Positions 34,019 to 45,772 of a stretch of DNA of 64,000 nt are shown here, in pieces (the first letter of the stretch is position 1; every line of letters starts with the position of its first letter). This DNA comes from Dryococelus australis (lineage: Eukaryota; Arthropoda; Insecta; Phasmatodea; Phasmatidae), in contig CM057000.1 of the NCBI GenBank assembly GCA_029891345.1, positions 131,595,663 to 131,659,662 on the forward strand. Direction: 5' to 3'. Position numbers and translations under genes: made by a program. The notes below the pieces were generated by a model. That model was not told the origin of the DNA, did not search any database, and saw nothing but the letters and a program-made list of their open reading frames with translations.

Positions 34019-34380
34019 CAAGCTGTTCACGGTAATATGAGCTTTTTAAAAACCCTGCTTGTTTACACGTTATGTATTATTCCGCCTCGTGTAAAATTAA
34101 CATTGCCGTGGGTCTCGTTACGTTATTCATTCATCGATCAAACGAAAGTGTGACCTTAGGAAAGTAAGCATTTTATAAATCTGCATAATTTTTATGCAAC
34201 AAGGCGTTAAAAAAAAAACAAAGCGTAAGACATAATTTAAATGATCACAAATGGTTACCTAAGACTAATTATTCGACGGTAACGATGTATGTGAAGCTTA
34301 TGTTAACAACTTGACTGGGCGCATGTCATTCAGTGTGACTGGTTGATTTCAAAAGTTCTCACTTGATCGTGAACAACCTT
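34019..34380 (-). mobile_element. MITE branch A
   Basis: A 362-bp copy. Left CAAGCTGTTCACGGTAATAT, right CTCACTTGATCGTGAACAACC, TA at 34017-34018 and 34381-34382. The interior has AAAATTAACATTGCCGTGGG. Confidence 0.85.
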
Positions 34381-34384
34381 TAGC

Positions 34385-35385
34385 AGGGCACATGTCATAA
34401 ATGTGCTTTATAATAAAAGGGATTTTGTTGATTTCAAGACATGACAGCACTGTAAATACAATGCGAATGCTATTAAAAAATTGACAATAACTTAGTACAC
34501 CCAATAAATACCTTGATGTAGATCAGAATCGCTAAAATTTAATTGTAAGTTAACGGGCACTAGTAGAAACATTTTAATGTTCATATTTGCGTGAAATTAA
34601 TTTATTTGAATGAATGGCATGCAGCAATGTTTCTTGTTAAATTAATTTTAAAAAAACCCATAGTATGTTTAACGTACATTTTCAATGGTGGGTTTGTAAA
34701 ACGCACGACTTTTTGTTGGGCACTTGGCCAAGTACTGTGAAAATCCGGACACCTGGCCACCCTATGCACACTGTTCTAAGAATAAAAAAAATGTTGGTAA
34801 CAAATTGAACCATACCCGTGTTTACTTATTATACAGGACGGAAATTGGATTGAGCTTGAGCTAAAGGCTTTCTGTTTGGGCGGAGAAATTATGTTTTATT
34901 TAAAGACAATTCTTTAAATACGTTTTAGTGTGCAGTATATTTCAAAGCACGTCATCTGTATTAACTTTCTTAATATATATTTCTGCAGTTTTCCAGGCTA
35001 GCATAGGGTTTTGTTTTAACGTTAATTCCACTGTTTATGAAACGATTTAATTAACTTTTTGTTAGGAGAAGGGGGGGGGGGACGGATGGCACGGGAGAGT
35101 TAAAATGCTACTTGAAGTATAATCACTAATGGAAACGGAACAGCGATTGATCTTAATTTCACCAGTAAGTCGGCGTATTGGCAACTGCGATTTGCCTCCA
35201 GCAGAGCATGCCCGACTCGTGGCACTGAAACTTGCGCTTCCTTTCTCCCGCCAAAAACAGGATTAGTAATGTACGTTCCAGCGAAATTATAGCAGCGTAT
35301 TCACGCGAGTCGTGGTATTGGTTTCGTTACGTGATTTGGAGGGAAAGTTAGCTGGACAAGGGCCCAGACAGCAAGTGGTTCAGTG
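34385..35385. other. AT-rich stretch without supported feature
   Basis: No recognisable repeat or exon; contains a G10 run near 35070. Confidence 0.45.
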
Positions 35386-35388
35386 ATA

Positions 35389-35562
35389 TAGGCTATTCAT
35401 GGTAAAGTGAGCACTCTTGAAAGCATTTTCATTTGGAATAATAATCAATAGGTATATTTTATTTTAGTCTTCGACATTGATTTGAGTGCGGTGGAACTTA
35501 CACACAGTGTTTATATGGCAATATTTATGTAAAAAGTTGCTTACTTTACCGTGAACAGCCCA
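35389..35562 (-). mobile_element. MITE branch B, short form
   Basis: A 174-bp copy. Left TAGGCTATTCATGGTAAAGT, right GCTTACTTTACCGTGAACAG, TA on both sides. The interior has ATTTGGAATAATAATCAATA, shared with the copy at 62338. Confidence 0.85.
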
Positions 35563-35569
35563 TAATGTG

Positions 35570-35835
35570 GATGCTCGTGCAGTATTGCTAGAGGCTTTCT
35601 TTCTGTGCGTGCGGTTGTCTGTTGGGTAGCAGGCGCTCGGCCGAGGGCAGACAGTGCACGCAGGCCCAGCCCAGTGACGTGTGTGTAGGAGGTTCCGTCG
35701 CGCCGTATGGCCGGAAGTACGTGCCGCTGGAGGCGCTCCGGAGAAGACCCGGCCCGTCTGCCTGCATGCTGTCATCTCACGCTGCGACACCCACACCTTT
35801 CATGTCCTCTCCTCTCCCCACCCCCTCTGCTTCGC
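35570..35835. other. GC- and CpG-rich block
   Basis: Begins next to the MITE end at 35562. Open frames on both strands lack domains. Confidence 0.4.
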
Positions 35836-35839
35836 ATCA

Positions 35840-36130
35840 CATTAAAAAATGTTTCTTATAAAACTACTGCAATTATTTGCCTTTTATTACTATAGAGAAT
35901 TGTACATAAACCTTAAGACTATTCTTACTAGCCTCTAGTAAATGACGTGGGGACGAACAATGTAAATCTCGTATGTTAGCAGACTGTCTTGGAGAGGCGT
36001 AAAATTTTTCTTTAGCTGCCGAGTTGGTAGTTTTTCCTGCACTGACAGTTATTTCACGACTGTTGTAAGCCAGTAAACTTGGCCGCATACTGTAGCTCAG
36101 TGTCTACTTCTTGCGAAGGGGGGGTTACAT
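35840..36130. other. Unassigned stretch
   Basis: No supported feature. Confidence 0.4.
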
Positions 36131-36139
36131 ATATAGATA

Positions 36140-36450
36140 TAAGTACAATAAGGGAAACACCGCCACGCACTTGTGCGCCAATCATTGAACTGGTTTGCAG
36201 TGTTATAGTTTCACTGCGCGTACGTGTGGGACATTCAGCGGCGATTCTCTAATTGTATTGAGTGAAACTTTGTAGGAACATACAAAGCAGGGCAGTAGTT
36301 TTGTATATTTCTGATGGATATGTTTTGAGCTACAGCCGTTTTGGAGTACTTAGAAATGGTGTTTGCAACGTGCTTGAAGTTTTACAGCACTAGACACCCC
36401 TCGTCTGTAGTGTTCTTTTCGTGTATCAGCACATCGGACATAGTTTCGTG
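36140..36450 (+). repeat. Interspersed repeat family L, possible copy
   Basis: Its end GTTCTTTTCGTGTATCAGCA, then CATCGGACATAG, parallels the ends of family L at 20520-20565 and 60500-60560. The rest is too diverged to align by eye. Confidence 0.3.
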
Positions 36451-36484
36451 GAGTGAGTGAAGAGATTGGGGGCGGCTCTTAACA

Positions 36485-36662
36485 GCGAGGTCTTGAGAGC
36501 CTATGAGAGTTATTGATGTATGGAGCAGCGGGGGAAACGGGAGAACCCCGAGAAGACCCGCTGACGGTCATCGTTCAAGCTTCCAACATGGCCTGGCCGG
36601 GGATTGAACCCGGTTCGCTATGGTGGGAGGCGAGTGGGCTAACCGCTCGGCCACCCGCGCGT
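36485..36662 (-). repeat. tRNA-headed SINE, copy 4
   Basis: On the minus strand: GGTGGCCGAGCGGTTAGCCC (A-box region), CACTCGCCTCCCACCATAGC, a B-box match GGTTCAATCCC at 36600-36610, GCGGGTCTTCTCGGGG, and the tail GGCTCTCAAGACCTC. The A-box form is like Ser/Leu tRNAs, from which the head may descend. The plus-strand frame containing GIEPGS is a shadow of the SINE head. Confidence 0.85.
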
Positions 36663-36664
36663 TA

Positions 36665-36965
36665 TGTGTATTTTCACGCGCACGCTGCAGCGCGGTTAGA
36701 GCGCACGGTAGGCGGGAAGGGAGCCATTAACGAAAGAGCTGACTGTACAGAGCTTTGCCCGCGCACTGCTAGGACTTGGAGCCTTCCTCCCGTGAGAGAG
36801 GGCTGGAACAGTTTTCGCGAATTCAGGGTTTTCATACAGCAACGCAGCGAATAACGACCGGTAGGCCGAGGAGAGAAGCGAGCTTTGTTAGAGCTTGAGA
36901 CGCGTACAAGCGTGAAGACGGTTTATTTCAACTGCAATCTTCAGTTAAACGTAATTGCACTTTAG
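36665..36965. other. Unassigned, moderately CpG-rich
   Basis: No feature supported. Confidence 0.4.
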
Positions 36966-36968
36966 GTA

Positions 36969-37195
36969 TAGCCCGTTCACGGTAAAGTGAGCACTTTTTA
37001 AAACTGTTTCGTCGGGCATATGAATACATTTCATTGTGGCCTCGGACATTTGGTTTCGGGTATGGTGAATGTATGCACTATGCTTATTACTCACATGGCA
37101 GGGTTTACATTAACAAGTGGTGGAAGTATATAAATTGGTTGAAATAAAAAAGTAACTAGGGCTTCAAAAGTGCTCACTTTACCGTGAACGGCCTA
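36969..37195 (-). mobile_element. MITE branch B
   Basis: A 227-bp copy with ends TAGCCCGTTCACGGTAAAGT and GCTCACTTTACCGTGAACGG, and TA at 36967-36968 and 37196-37197. The interior has GGGTATGGTGAATGTATGCA and AAAGTAACTAGGGCTTCAAA. Confidence 0.88.
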
Positions 37196-37199
37196 TAGT

Positions 37200-37585
37200 G
37201 TTTTACATTCATGGCCTTTAGAAACACGACTACAATTTTTGCAACCCTTTTTAAGAAGTTTTCTTTTAAATTATTCTGCTTTATAAATTATCGAAATTTT
37301 GAAACTGCCCTATACACCAGTTTGAAGAACCAGGAAAACGTAGAAGGATTAAGGTCAGTCCCTTGAGAAACTTCTTAACAGATCTTTACTTATGAACATA
37401 TACGCAATAAATATTTCCGTTCTGAGAGGCCAGGTCCAAAGTTCCGCCAACTTCTTTGCCCGCGGACTATGTTCGAAACTCAGCCTGAAGAATTGTGGCT
37501 TCTGTAAGAATTTTTCGCGCGCGCGTAACTACACTACGCCCTAGTTAACAAATTACGTAGAATTGACAAAATATGGTTCAATTTC
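37200..37585. other. Mostly unassigned stretch
   Basis: Contains TTGAAACTGCCCTATACACC, also found near 7525, so part may belong to family H. Confidence 0.35.
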
Positions 37586-37589
37586 ATTA

Positions 37590-37993
37590 TAGGCGGCTAT
37601 TCACGGTGGAAGTACCACTTTTGAAAGCCCTGCTCAAGTTCTACTCGTATGCACACTGCGTATTCTTACACCGTATTAAAATTAACATTGTCATTGTTAG
37701 CATCACTTTATTCGTGCGTCGGTCAAGTGAGACTGTGAAATTGTTACAAAAGTTTGCTCATTTTTACACTTCGATGTATTAAAAAAAAACCAGAAAGCGA
37801 AGAAATAATTGATCAGAAATGGTTATTTAACATGTCTTATTCGCCGTTAAGGTACGGAACTATTTCCCATCCATCGTTACCAATTTTACTGGACGCATGT
37901 CACTCAGGATGTTAGTTATAATAAATGCAGGTAGGGTAATGAATTTTTTTCTGAGGTTTATTTCAAAAGTGCTCACTTATCATGAACAGCCTA
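37590..37993 (-). mobile_element. MITE branch A, full length
   Basis: A 404-bp copy. Left TAGGCGGCTATTCACGGTGG, right GCTCACTTATCATGAACAGC, TA flanks at 37588-37589 and 37994-37995. The interior is collinear with the reverse of 8359. Confidence 0.87.
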
Positions 37994-37999
37994 TACATT

Positions 38000-38712
38000 T
38001 TAACCTAAATATTATGAACATTTTAGAAATTATCCAATTTTCCTGAAATTCGTTGACAACGAACCACAATCGTCAGCCACTCTTCAAGAGCAAAAACAAT
38101 TACAGTTCTCAACAGTGTGTCTAAGCATTTTTAATAGCTACTCGAACCGTATTTCAGTTCGCACTGTTTTCAAAGTTTAGAGCGTTTTTAAATTCGATTT
38201 TTTTAACTCCGAAGGTGAGATGTTAAGTACTTTCGTAAACTAAATCGCCACCATCTTAGTTTCTCAGAATAGTACAAACGTGTAATTTTGGATAAGAGCT
38301 GGACAAAGCAGATCAGTAGATAAAGTAACTTTTACAACGTAGTCACAATATTGCGCGAACATTTCATTTTCAATATGTAACTAAGTTATGTAAAAATTCT
38401 CATCTTGGTTGAACGTTGTAACTTTTAAAATTCAATACTTTTATTGTATTTAGACTTATCAGGCGAGAAAAAAAATCCCAGAAATTAACAGCAATAGTGT
38501 TCATATTATTTGTCATGTTCGAAAAATTAGATAGGGTATATTCCCGGTGTAGTTTGAACCGGCTTTACAAATTACTGTTTGGGGTTTTGTATTTACATGG
38601 AAACGAAAATATGATATTTTTAATGTAACAAGTAGTTTTATTGGTTGCCGCACAGTATTTTTGTAAGCTCTCAGTGGTTTTTACTACGTTATTAAGAGGT
38701 GAAACATTTATT
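38000..38712. other. AT-rich stretch without supported feature
   Basis: No repeat shared within the window and no credible exon. Confidence 0.45.
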
Positions 38713-38714
38713 TG

Positions 38715-39010
38715 CAAAATCGTTGTTTGCGTGTATTCGCGTATCTCGGTAAATATATGTTCTGTAAACACGACCTTTTGCTAGAAAAGGTAAACGATTA
38801 TCTATGACTATGTTTTTACTTTTAACACGTTAAGTACATTCATGGAGGAAAAAAAATCGTGAATATAGTTGATTATCGCATTTTTGAAGCTTGCCTATGC
38901 AGTTTCCTTAAGCGGCAAGAGAAAAGTACAGACATACGGACGTAGTTTAATCTGTGGTCTTTCATTAAATCCCCCTGTTACAGATCTGATTAGACGTGGG
39001 GGAAAAGTCA
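38715..39010 (+). repeat. Interspersed repeat family I
   Basis: TTCGCGTATCTCGGTAAATA, AGCGGCAAGAGAAAAGTACA and CTGTTACAGATCTGATTAG are shared with copies at 17975, 28585 (reverse) and, for the last motif, 20650. Confidence 0.6.
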
Positions 39011-39014
39011 TTTT

Positions 39015-39132
39015 ATTGATTAGCAACATTTGTATCACCTCTGCTAGATGAGTCGACTCGCTGATTAGACTCTCAAGTTTAATAGACATCTCGAGGGCTC
39101 TGAACTGTATTGAATCGGATCGTGCACACACG

Positions 39133-39165
<33 letters not shown>

Positions 39166-40650
39166 GCCATCTACCTTTGCGTGATTGTTTCAACTCGATA
39201 CAGCATGTTCGGCTCACAGAGAATCGTTGATCGTTGCCGGAAAGCTGTGTTGCAGTGACATGATAGGCGAGTGGGAAATTTAAATATTAAAATGTAATAA
39301 TACAAGATTTGACGAGATTTAAAATGCTTGTTTTGGTACGTATACACTCGTTTTAAAATAATGGTCGCCGTATGGATGAATTTTTTTTTGTGTTTTTAGC
39401 AGAAATCTAAAAAAAATACTGGTTTATATTATGATGTACTTAAGAAAATGGTGCTTTAATTCAAAGTTTTGTATTTAATAATGGATAATGCATTAGAAAA
39501 TACTGCAAACTTTTACATAACAAAACATAGGCGGCATTTGTGTGCATGTAGTTTCGTATCTCTTCAAATGTCTGATCGTAGAGCTTGGATAACAAACGTT
39601 TTTTTTATACTTGGAAGCTCATAACTTAGATTAAGTAGGGAAATAAATTTCTCAAATTCCTCGCTCTAAACTATATTGAAAGGAGGTTAATCCTTCACTA
39701 CTAATCTCAAAACCGGTTTGCCTATTTTAGAACGTTTATTTGCAGACATTGGCTTGACTCTAAAGCTGTTTATATTTTTGTTGGTTTTACACACCCAGTG
39801 TAATTTCAAATTAGTCTTATTTGTGGGTTCAACAGTTTTTTTTTCTCGCAAAGACTAGAGAAGTAGATAGTTTATCATGACAGTTGCCTGTATTTAAATC
39901 ACTTTCCTCGTCATTAAGCTGCGCAACTGTCTTCGATTGGCGTCTAGTTAACTTAATAGTGGATGCTTATGTTGCATATGTCTTGTCAGATTAGAAGTAG
40001 AAGATCCTTTATTGCCTATTACAGCAGAACACTTGTTACATTTTACTTTTTCTGGCCCAGTCTTAAAATAATCCCACACCGCGCTTCTCAGACATGCTCA
40101 ATAGAAATAAAACTATACAAATGAGCGCGTAAACTGTACCAATAAACGCTATAATACGACGATATAACTAATACTAAACACTTGAGTTAAAACCTTCCAG
40201 AAGAAGGCCCCGCTCTATGGGCACTTCTAATGAGATCTGGAAGTGTTTCTGGAGGTTGTGGACGATCCTGAACTGCTGTTTTCAACCGCGTTAGTGCGCT
40301 CTCTGTTGATCACAAAATAACTACACCCAAACCAACTTATCTCGAGTTGTATAGTTTTAAAACGCATGGAAGAGGAAGACTGCAATGCGTGGTATGCCAA
40401 GTTGTGGCATTTTCTCTAACCCATGTTCTAATTTGCTGCTGTTAGCAAATTACTTCCCAATTTTCATATCTTTTAAATTAAGCTTTCAGCAAATTGTTCT
40501 CGATTATAACAATTATAAATATTCATGGGTGCACCCACACCCTTTTATTTTACAGTTTAGAAGCATTTTTTAATTATTAATCCTCTGGGGTACCTTGGTG
40601 CTCATATTGGGAGCCTTTGGGTTGGCAATCCTTTTTCTGGGGAATTTCTC
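39015..40650. other. Long AT-rich stretch
   Basis: Apart from the CG/CA microsatellite at 39123-39166, nothing is supported. Confidence 0.45.
39123..39166. repeat. (CG)n(CA)n microsatellite
   Basis: A short CA run, then CG units, then a long CA run: alternating purine-pyrimidine with Z-DNA potential. Confidence 0.97.
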
Positions 40651-40763
40651 TACCTGCTGGTTCCGGTCTTCAGCGCCAAGGAGTGCTTAGTGGCAGACTG
40701 TGAAATTGCCACCGCAATTATTGGCATAAGAGTGATTCGCGAGAAACAATTATTTCCGTGAGC

Positions 40764-40906
40764 GGTGGCTAACTCGACGTCAAGTTGGCCACCGGGAACA
40801 GAAAAATTATATTTGGCCAGCACAAATTTTGAAACTTGGGCACAAATTAGCACAAAATATAGCTTTATTTTGAACTAGAAATTTCTAAATGCGGTGGCTA
40901 ACTTGA
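40764..40906. repeat. Palindrome and matching inverted repeat
   Basis: GGTGGCTAACTCGA at 40764-40777 faces TCAAGTTGGCCACC at 40780-40793 with two mismatches, and GGTGGCTAACTTGA recurs at 40893-40906. The last two arms bound a 127-bp segment and could be TIRs of a very small element. A related CCAACTCGACGTC lies near 41190. No target duplication is clear. Confidence 0.55.
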
Positions 40907-40909
40907 CAC

Positions 40910-41370
40910 ATCAGTGGCAGGCCTTGACCCAGGAGGAACTTCAGAACATTTTTTAGCTTACAGTAACACTTTTTTTGTAGTAGAAGCAACTGATTTTTAT
41001 AGTATCTTAAGCCATGTATCGCGCACGTGGAGATGAAAGTAACAACGAGATGATGACACGTATGAAGGACTGGAAAGTAGAAAACGTGGTCGTTGCGGAC
41101 TTATCACAGCCACGAGCTTGCCGATGTAGCATTCTCTGCAGGGGGAAGAGATGCGGCGGCGACAGAGCTGAGTCTGCCCTTGGAGTTTGTGCCAACTCGA
41201 CGTCTACACGTGGCGATAAGCTGGTGAAGCAGAAATGTGGGTCATTTTGACCACTGCGGCGTGTACTGCCTGCCAAGACTCGATAGACAAGGAGCTGAAA
41301 TGGGGAATCAAATAACTACTATATAAATTCCTCCAACCATTCCTTTTTAAGGTAACAGTTTCAAAACAAA
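40910..41370. other. Unassigned stretch
   Basis: GC-richer at 41080-41280, with opposing open frames and no domain. Confidence 0.4.
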
Positions 41371-41373
41371 GTA

Positions 41374-42285
41374 TGTTACACGACGCCAGAGGGGCGTGTC
41401 GAAGTTCGTGAGGGACGGAGGTCTTGATAAAAATTAAAGAACTGAAGTTTATTTTAATTTATTCAGACCTATATTTACCGCATCGATCTCTGCTGTTGCT
41501 CTTTATTTCAACTTGAGCACAGTTTTCAATGCATCTCAACCTTAGACCTTCTCAGTGTGTCTGGTTATAATCAATTAACTAACATTCATCATTAATACTC
41601 GTCTAGTTGCTTGATGGTATACTCGCAGACTGACTTCCCTGTCGCCGGCTATCGCTCGGAATTCGACCACTCATTTTCTCAACAACTCCTAAACTCCGGG
41701 TCCGGAGGCCTGACGCGGTATTTATAAAGGCTGTTAACTATAAAGTGAGCACTTTTCAACTCAACCGTAGAAAAATGTCACTGCTCCTACGTGCGTGTGT
41801 GTGTCGAACACACTGGCCGACATCCACCCAGTAATGTTGGTAACGATGGATGGAAAGTAGTTCCATATTTAACGTTGAATAAAATGTTTCAGGTAACCAT
41901 TTGTGATAACTTAAATTATTTATTTCGCTTTGTTTTTTTAATGCATGTGGAGTGTAAAAATAACCATATTAGTAAAATGTTTACTTTTATAATAATTTCA
42001 GTTTCACTTGGACGACGCATGAATAAAGTGAGTCTCACAATGTAGATAAAAGTAGATCTCAAGCAGGGCGTTCAAAAGTGCTTATTTTACCGTGAACAAC
42101 CTATATAGCCTAAGGGCGACCATCTGGTAGGTTCACCGCATCCCGAGTTACGCTGAGAGAAAGAGTTCGGTAATCCAGAGCATTCTTCAGATAAACGAAG
42201 AAAACAATAGAACCAGGTTCCGCGGCGCGAGTCTGTAATTCTAAACTTGTCATTGCTCTGCCTTCCGCTGTTCTCTTGCAGACTC
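41374..42285 (-). mobile_element. Solo LTR, copy 3, split by a MITE
   Basis: Forward start TGTTACACGACGCC (the minus-strand LTR therefore ends in ACA). On the minus strand the order is U3, a TATAAATACCGCG box at about 41717-41727, then an AATAAA poly(A)-type signal near 41512-41517. It is interrupted by a branch A MITE at 41727-42103. Similarity to copy 2 resumes at GGTTCACCGCATCCCGAG and fades near 42285, where the U3 edge is lost. Confidence 0.7.
41727..42103 (+). mobile_element. MITE branch A inserted at an LTR TATA box
   Basis: A 377-bp copy. Left AAGGCTGTTAACTATAAAGT, right CTTATTTTACCGTGAACAAC, TA at 41725-41726 and 42104-42105. The undisturbed site in LTR copy 2 reads CTATTTATAGTGG, consistent with insertion into the TA of TATTTATA. 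Confidence 0.87.
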
Positions 42286-42289
42286 GCCA

Positions 42290-44168
42290 ACTTTTACGAT
42301 TTTTCCGTAAAATGTACGGAAATCATACTCTTACGATTTTACGATAAAACCTCTATTTTTCCAAATTCCGACGCAGAATTTTTTTTTTTAGCGAATATTG
42401 GCTAGAGGCGGGACATTAGATTCTTAGATACCCCGATATCGGGAAGTATCGAAAGAATAGAGTATTGCGTTGTGCATATCGATACATTTGTTCGATGCGT
42501 GAAATGAAATGTTATATTATCGACACGGAGAAACGTGCAGTAAGAATTGTAACAGAACAACATGAATTCAGGAGTTGCAAGTAGAAATTACAAACGGTAA
42601 GTCAGTATGTATTTTAAATAACTTATTTTGTAACGGTTATTAAAATGGTTGAAATGTAAGTGCCTAAAAAACATAATTTCAGCTCTGTATTGCAGTGTAA
42701 AAGTAGACCTAACACGTTTATTCTATGGAAAACTAACTTCGCCAAAAATATTTGTCTCAAGTGTGTTTAATATTCGGATTGTAACTACATATTTATCGCG
42801 GTTTCTTTCGGTGAGGTTAAAACTTGACAGGTTATATAATTTGAAGCCGTGACATATTTGGTATTTGGTATTTTGTATTCAGTGGATGTGAGCAAAAATA
42901 CAAAATGACAAAATCAGTGTCATGCTTGGTTTTACTTCAAAAACATATGAATGTGCAAATAAAAGTGTTTTTTTAAAAATTAGGCCTAGGTCTGTTTTAA
43001 AAATGCAAGTAAGTTTTGTACTTTGTTTATATATTCCACAGCTACATTTTTTAAAAGTCGTTATTGCTTAATTTTTATTTTCTTAATTATTTACGTATTT
43101 GTAGCCTTATAGTAATTATAGAAATATTACGTCCGTTTTAAGCATTAAATGTAGATAAAAATATATTTCACTCTTAATGTAATAATGATTTGCCGCGAGT
43201 GCTAAACAAGTGACTGTCGACTACGCCGCAGTCGATGCCGACCAAATCAAATTTACAAAATTGCGCAAATTTTCGACTATTCCATTCAAGGAATGTGTAA
43301 ATTAAAATGATAGTCTTGTAAGAAGAGGTGCAAAACGACGACGTCTCGTGAAAGACGTTAAACTAGTCTCTCCCAACCCTATCTGATCCACTGGCAATAA
43401 AATTAATGGAGCCCCAGCAGTATGACTTTGCCATAACAGAAACAAGGTAGGTTGTAATGGTAACCTACATTGATCACACAATTTTTTACACATTGCTTTC
43501 TTCATAGACAGCAGCTGTTTAACAAGGATACACTGCGGCCGCGCTACGTTTCTAAAACTGTGATCTTGTGTTCGGTATTCTGAATGCAAGTACATATTTC
43601 AATTTTTTACGTGCTATTTGTGTTCACAACCAGTATTTCATATTTATTTTACATGTTTTGTGTGTGTATAATATGTGAAAACTAAAAGTACAAAACCACA
43701 AATAAAATAATAAATCTTACTTCAGGTAGCGGTAGAATTGCTATGGTTTTTCACTCGGCGATAAATATTATCCACATTTCCTCTATCTGACAATCCAGAA
43801 AAAAAAAAAGAATGTTTTGCTAAATAAATATTTCTAAGCTTTCTTGCTTTGAAAATTGACATGTGAGTATATGCACATATTTCTATATAAAAGTTTGTTT
43901 TAAATGATATTTTTAAATTTAAATTATTGCAGAATGGGGATTTTGTGTAATACAAAGTGAATTCTCAATACTTTTTTGGCATGGAAGTTATGTTAAATTA
44001 ATGTATATTTCAGCCAAGGCAAGGAATATGTATATTTTTGCTTTGCATGTCATACTAAGCAAACACATTTTGTTGATGTATAAGACTTTTCTAGGAGAAA
44101 TCATAGTTTCTGGCCTATAACACTGAACAAATGTTTTTAGCTATTTTCATTGTGAAATTATGTAAATT
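42290..44168. other. Long AT-rich stretch
   Basis: Near 42290-42350 the sequence alternates between TTTTACG and CGTAAA motifs, as at the edge of an inverted-repeat element, but no boundary was found. The rest has no supported feature. Confidence 0.4.
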
Positions 44169-44170
44169 TG

Positions 44171-44329
44171 GGCTCGTAGTCGACGGCTCCATAGCTACAT
44201 CCGCAGCTGGCTCGTAGTCGACGGCTCCTTAGCTACATCCGCAGCTGGCTCGTAGTCGACGGCTCCTTAGCTACATCCGCAGCTGGCTCGTAGTCGACGG
44301 CTCCATAGCTACATCCGCAGCTGGCTCGT
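44171..44329. repeat. 38-bp tandem repeat, about 4.2 units
   Basis: Units start GGCTCGTAGTCGACGGCTCC and continue with (A/T)TAGCTACATCCGCAGCT. Units 1 and 4 have A and units 2 and 3 have T at the variable position. The period is not a multiple of three and nothing indicates coding. Confidence 0.95.
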
Positions 44330-44955
44330 CCACGTTCAGGCCCGATATGGTTTCTCCTCCACTTATCACTTGCTCGCCTTCTCTGCGCCGATAGCGTCTT
44401 ATTGTATCCGACTCCCCTGCCGCGCGTGATCATGCTGTGGGAGGCGTTGCCCGGTACCTTACTAGTCACTAATAATTATTATGTACAGTGTTCATATATT
44501 TTAAATAATGTAGCGTTAAGGGTCCCAAATTATAAACATAGTTTCACACACACACACTTTTTCTTCCTTAAATTTTAGAAGAGGTTTAGTTTATATATGC
44601 GTAGTTAATTATAACAAATTTCTTTAATTATAATCAATTTATAGGAAGAAAAATTACATTGAGTGATTTATGTAAACATTAGTAGTGTACCTTTATGGTC
44701 TAGAACTTAATTTTTTTAAATTAATTTCTTATATATTTATTAATTATGTTATTTGTGTTTAGATAGTTTTTTGTTATCTTTGTTCAGTGTATATTGTGTG
44801 TTAATGTATTGTTCTGCGTTTTGTTTGTAGTTAGTCTGTTTGTTCCATATAACTTTGCCCTCCTTTTTAAAGTGTCCTCAAGTGTTGGGTGGCACAATAA
44901 ATATAAAGTTCTGTGGATTCAGTGAAGGGGCGGCAGCTCTTATAGAATACATAGT
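44330..44955. other. Unassigned stretch
   Basis: A CA run lies at about 44547-44558. Otherwise AT-rich with no feature. Confidence 0.45.
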
Positions 44956-44959
44956 CCAC

Positions 44960-45090
44960 ACATACGCTCTTCGTGCGCACTCAAATGCAATAATTTGCAT
45001 AAGTACTATTTCTTCTTAGGCATTACCGTAACACAAGTTAAAAAAGTTTCTGATAAGAAATGTTTAGGAAACAACTAAGCGCGTCATCCA
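44960..45090 (+). mobile_element. MITE branch G fragment
   Basis: CTTCGTGCGCACTCAAATGC, ACTATTTCTTCTTAGGCATT and AGGAAACAACTAAGCGCGTC correspond to the branch G middle and right part. Confidence 0.55.
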
Positions 45091-45282
45091 GAGAGGATGT
45101 AATTTAAAATGTGTGCACTAACCGCGAATAATAAAACATGATTTAAAAGCTTATCCGTATAGCGGTCATACAACTTTGGTTGGCAACGCCCCATGCTTGC
45201 TGCTGAATTACTCCAACGTACCTACATCCAGCTCGCTGAGCCTCCCGTTTTTGCTACGAGAATGGCGGCCGTGTTGAAGAAA

Positions 45283-45448
45283 TAGTCCTTATACAAAATG
45301 CTGTAACACTTAGTGCGCACGAATACGGTGCGTTGTCACCCTGGTGTAGTTATCCAGACTTAGTTAAGCTTAGTTTGTACGAGGTGGATGAATATCCTGG
45401 AAGTAGAACTTAGCAAGGCTTCAGAAAAGGCTGAAGTGACCCAGAATG
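45283..45448 (-). mobile_element. MITE branch G, half copy
   Basis: GTGCGCACGAATACGGTGCG, CCAGACTTAGTTAAGCTTAG, GAATATCCTGGAAGTAGAAC and the end GAAGTGACCCAGAATGGATT. Confidence 0.68.
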
Positions 45449-45499
45449 GATTATATTGGCAGTGTGTATTAAGAAAGTTTTCATGCAAAATATTACTAA

Positions 45500-45628
45500 A
45501 GCGAGTGCGCACAGGCGCGGTGCATTGCCCTTGTCGTGTAAGCTTAGTTTGTACGAGGCAGAGAAATAGCCTGAAAGTAGAACTTCAGCAGGGCTTCAGG
45601 AAAGCTGGAAGTAACCGTGAATGACCTC
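45500..45628 (-). mobile_element. MITE branch G, half copy
   Basis: A second reverse half copy, tandem to the previous one: GCGCACAGGCGCGGTGCATT, TAGCCTGAAAGTAGAACTTC and GGAAGTAACCGTGAATGACC. Confidence 0.65.
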
Positions 45629-45772
45629 TAACGAAAACAGATGTATTGCGTGTTAAGGTAACTGAGAATGCGTAAGGTTTTACAGGAAGTTAATGTATGT
45701 TGGCTTAAAAGTGATATATTTGGAAAAAAATAACAGCCTACTAACGTGATGTAGTATGTGTAAGCCCGGGTA

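Noticed and set aside
36513..36854. 113-codon open frame containing GIEPGS
   Set aside because: It reads across the reverse of a tRNA-headed SINE; the same peptide pattern appears over the SINE at 4.2 kb.
44171..44329. Possible CRISPR array
   Set aside because: Units are directly contiguous with no spacers; it is a simple tandem repeat in eukaryotic DNA.
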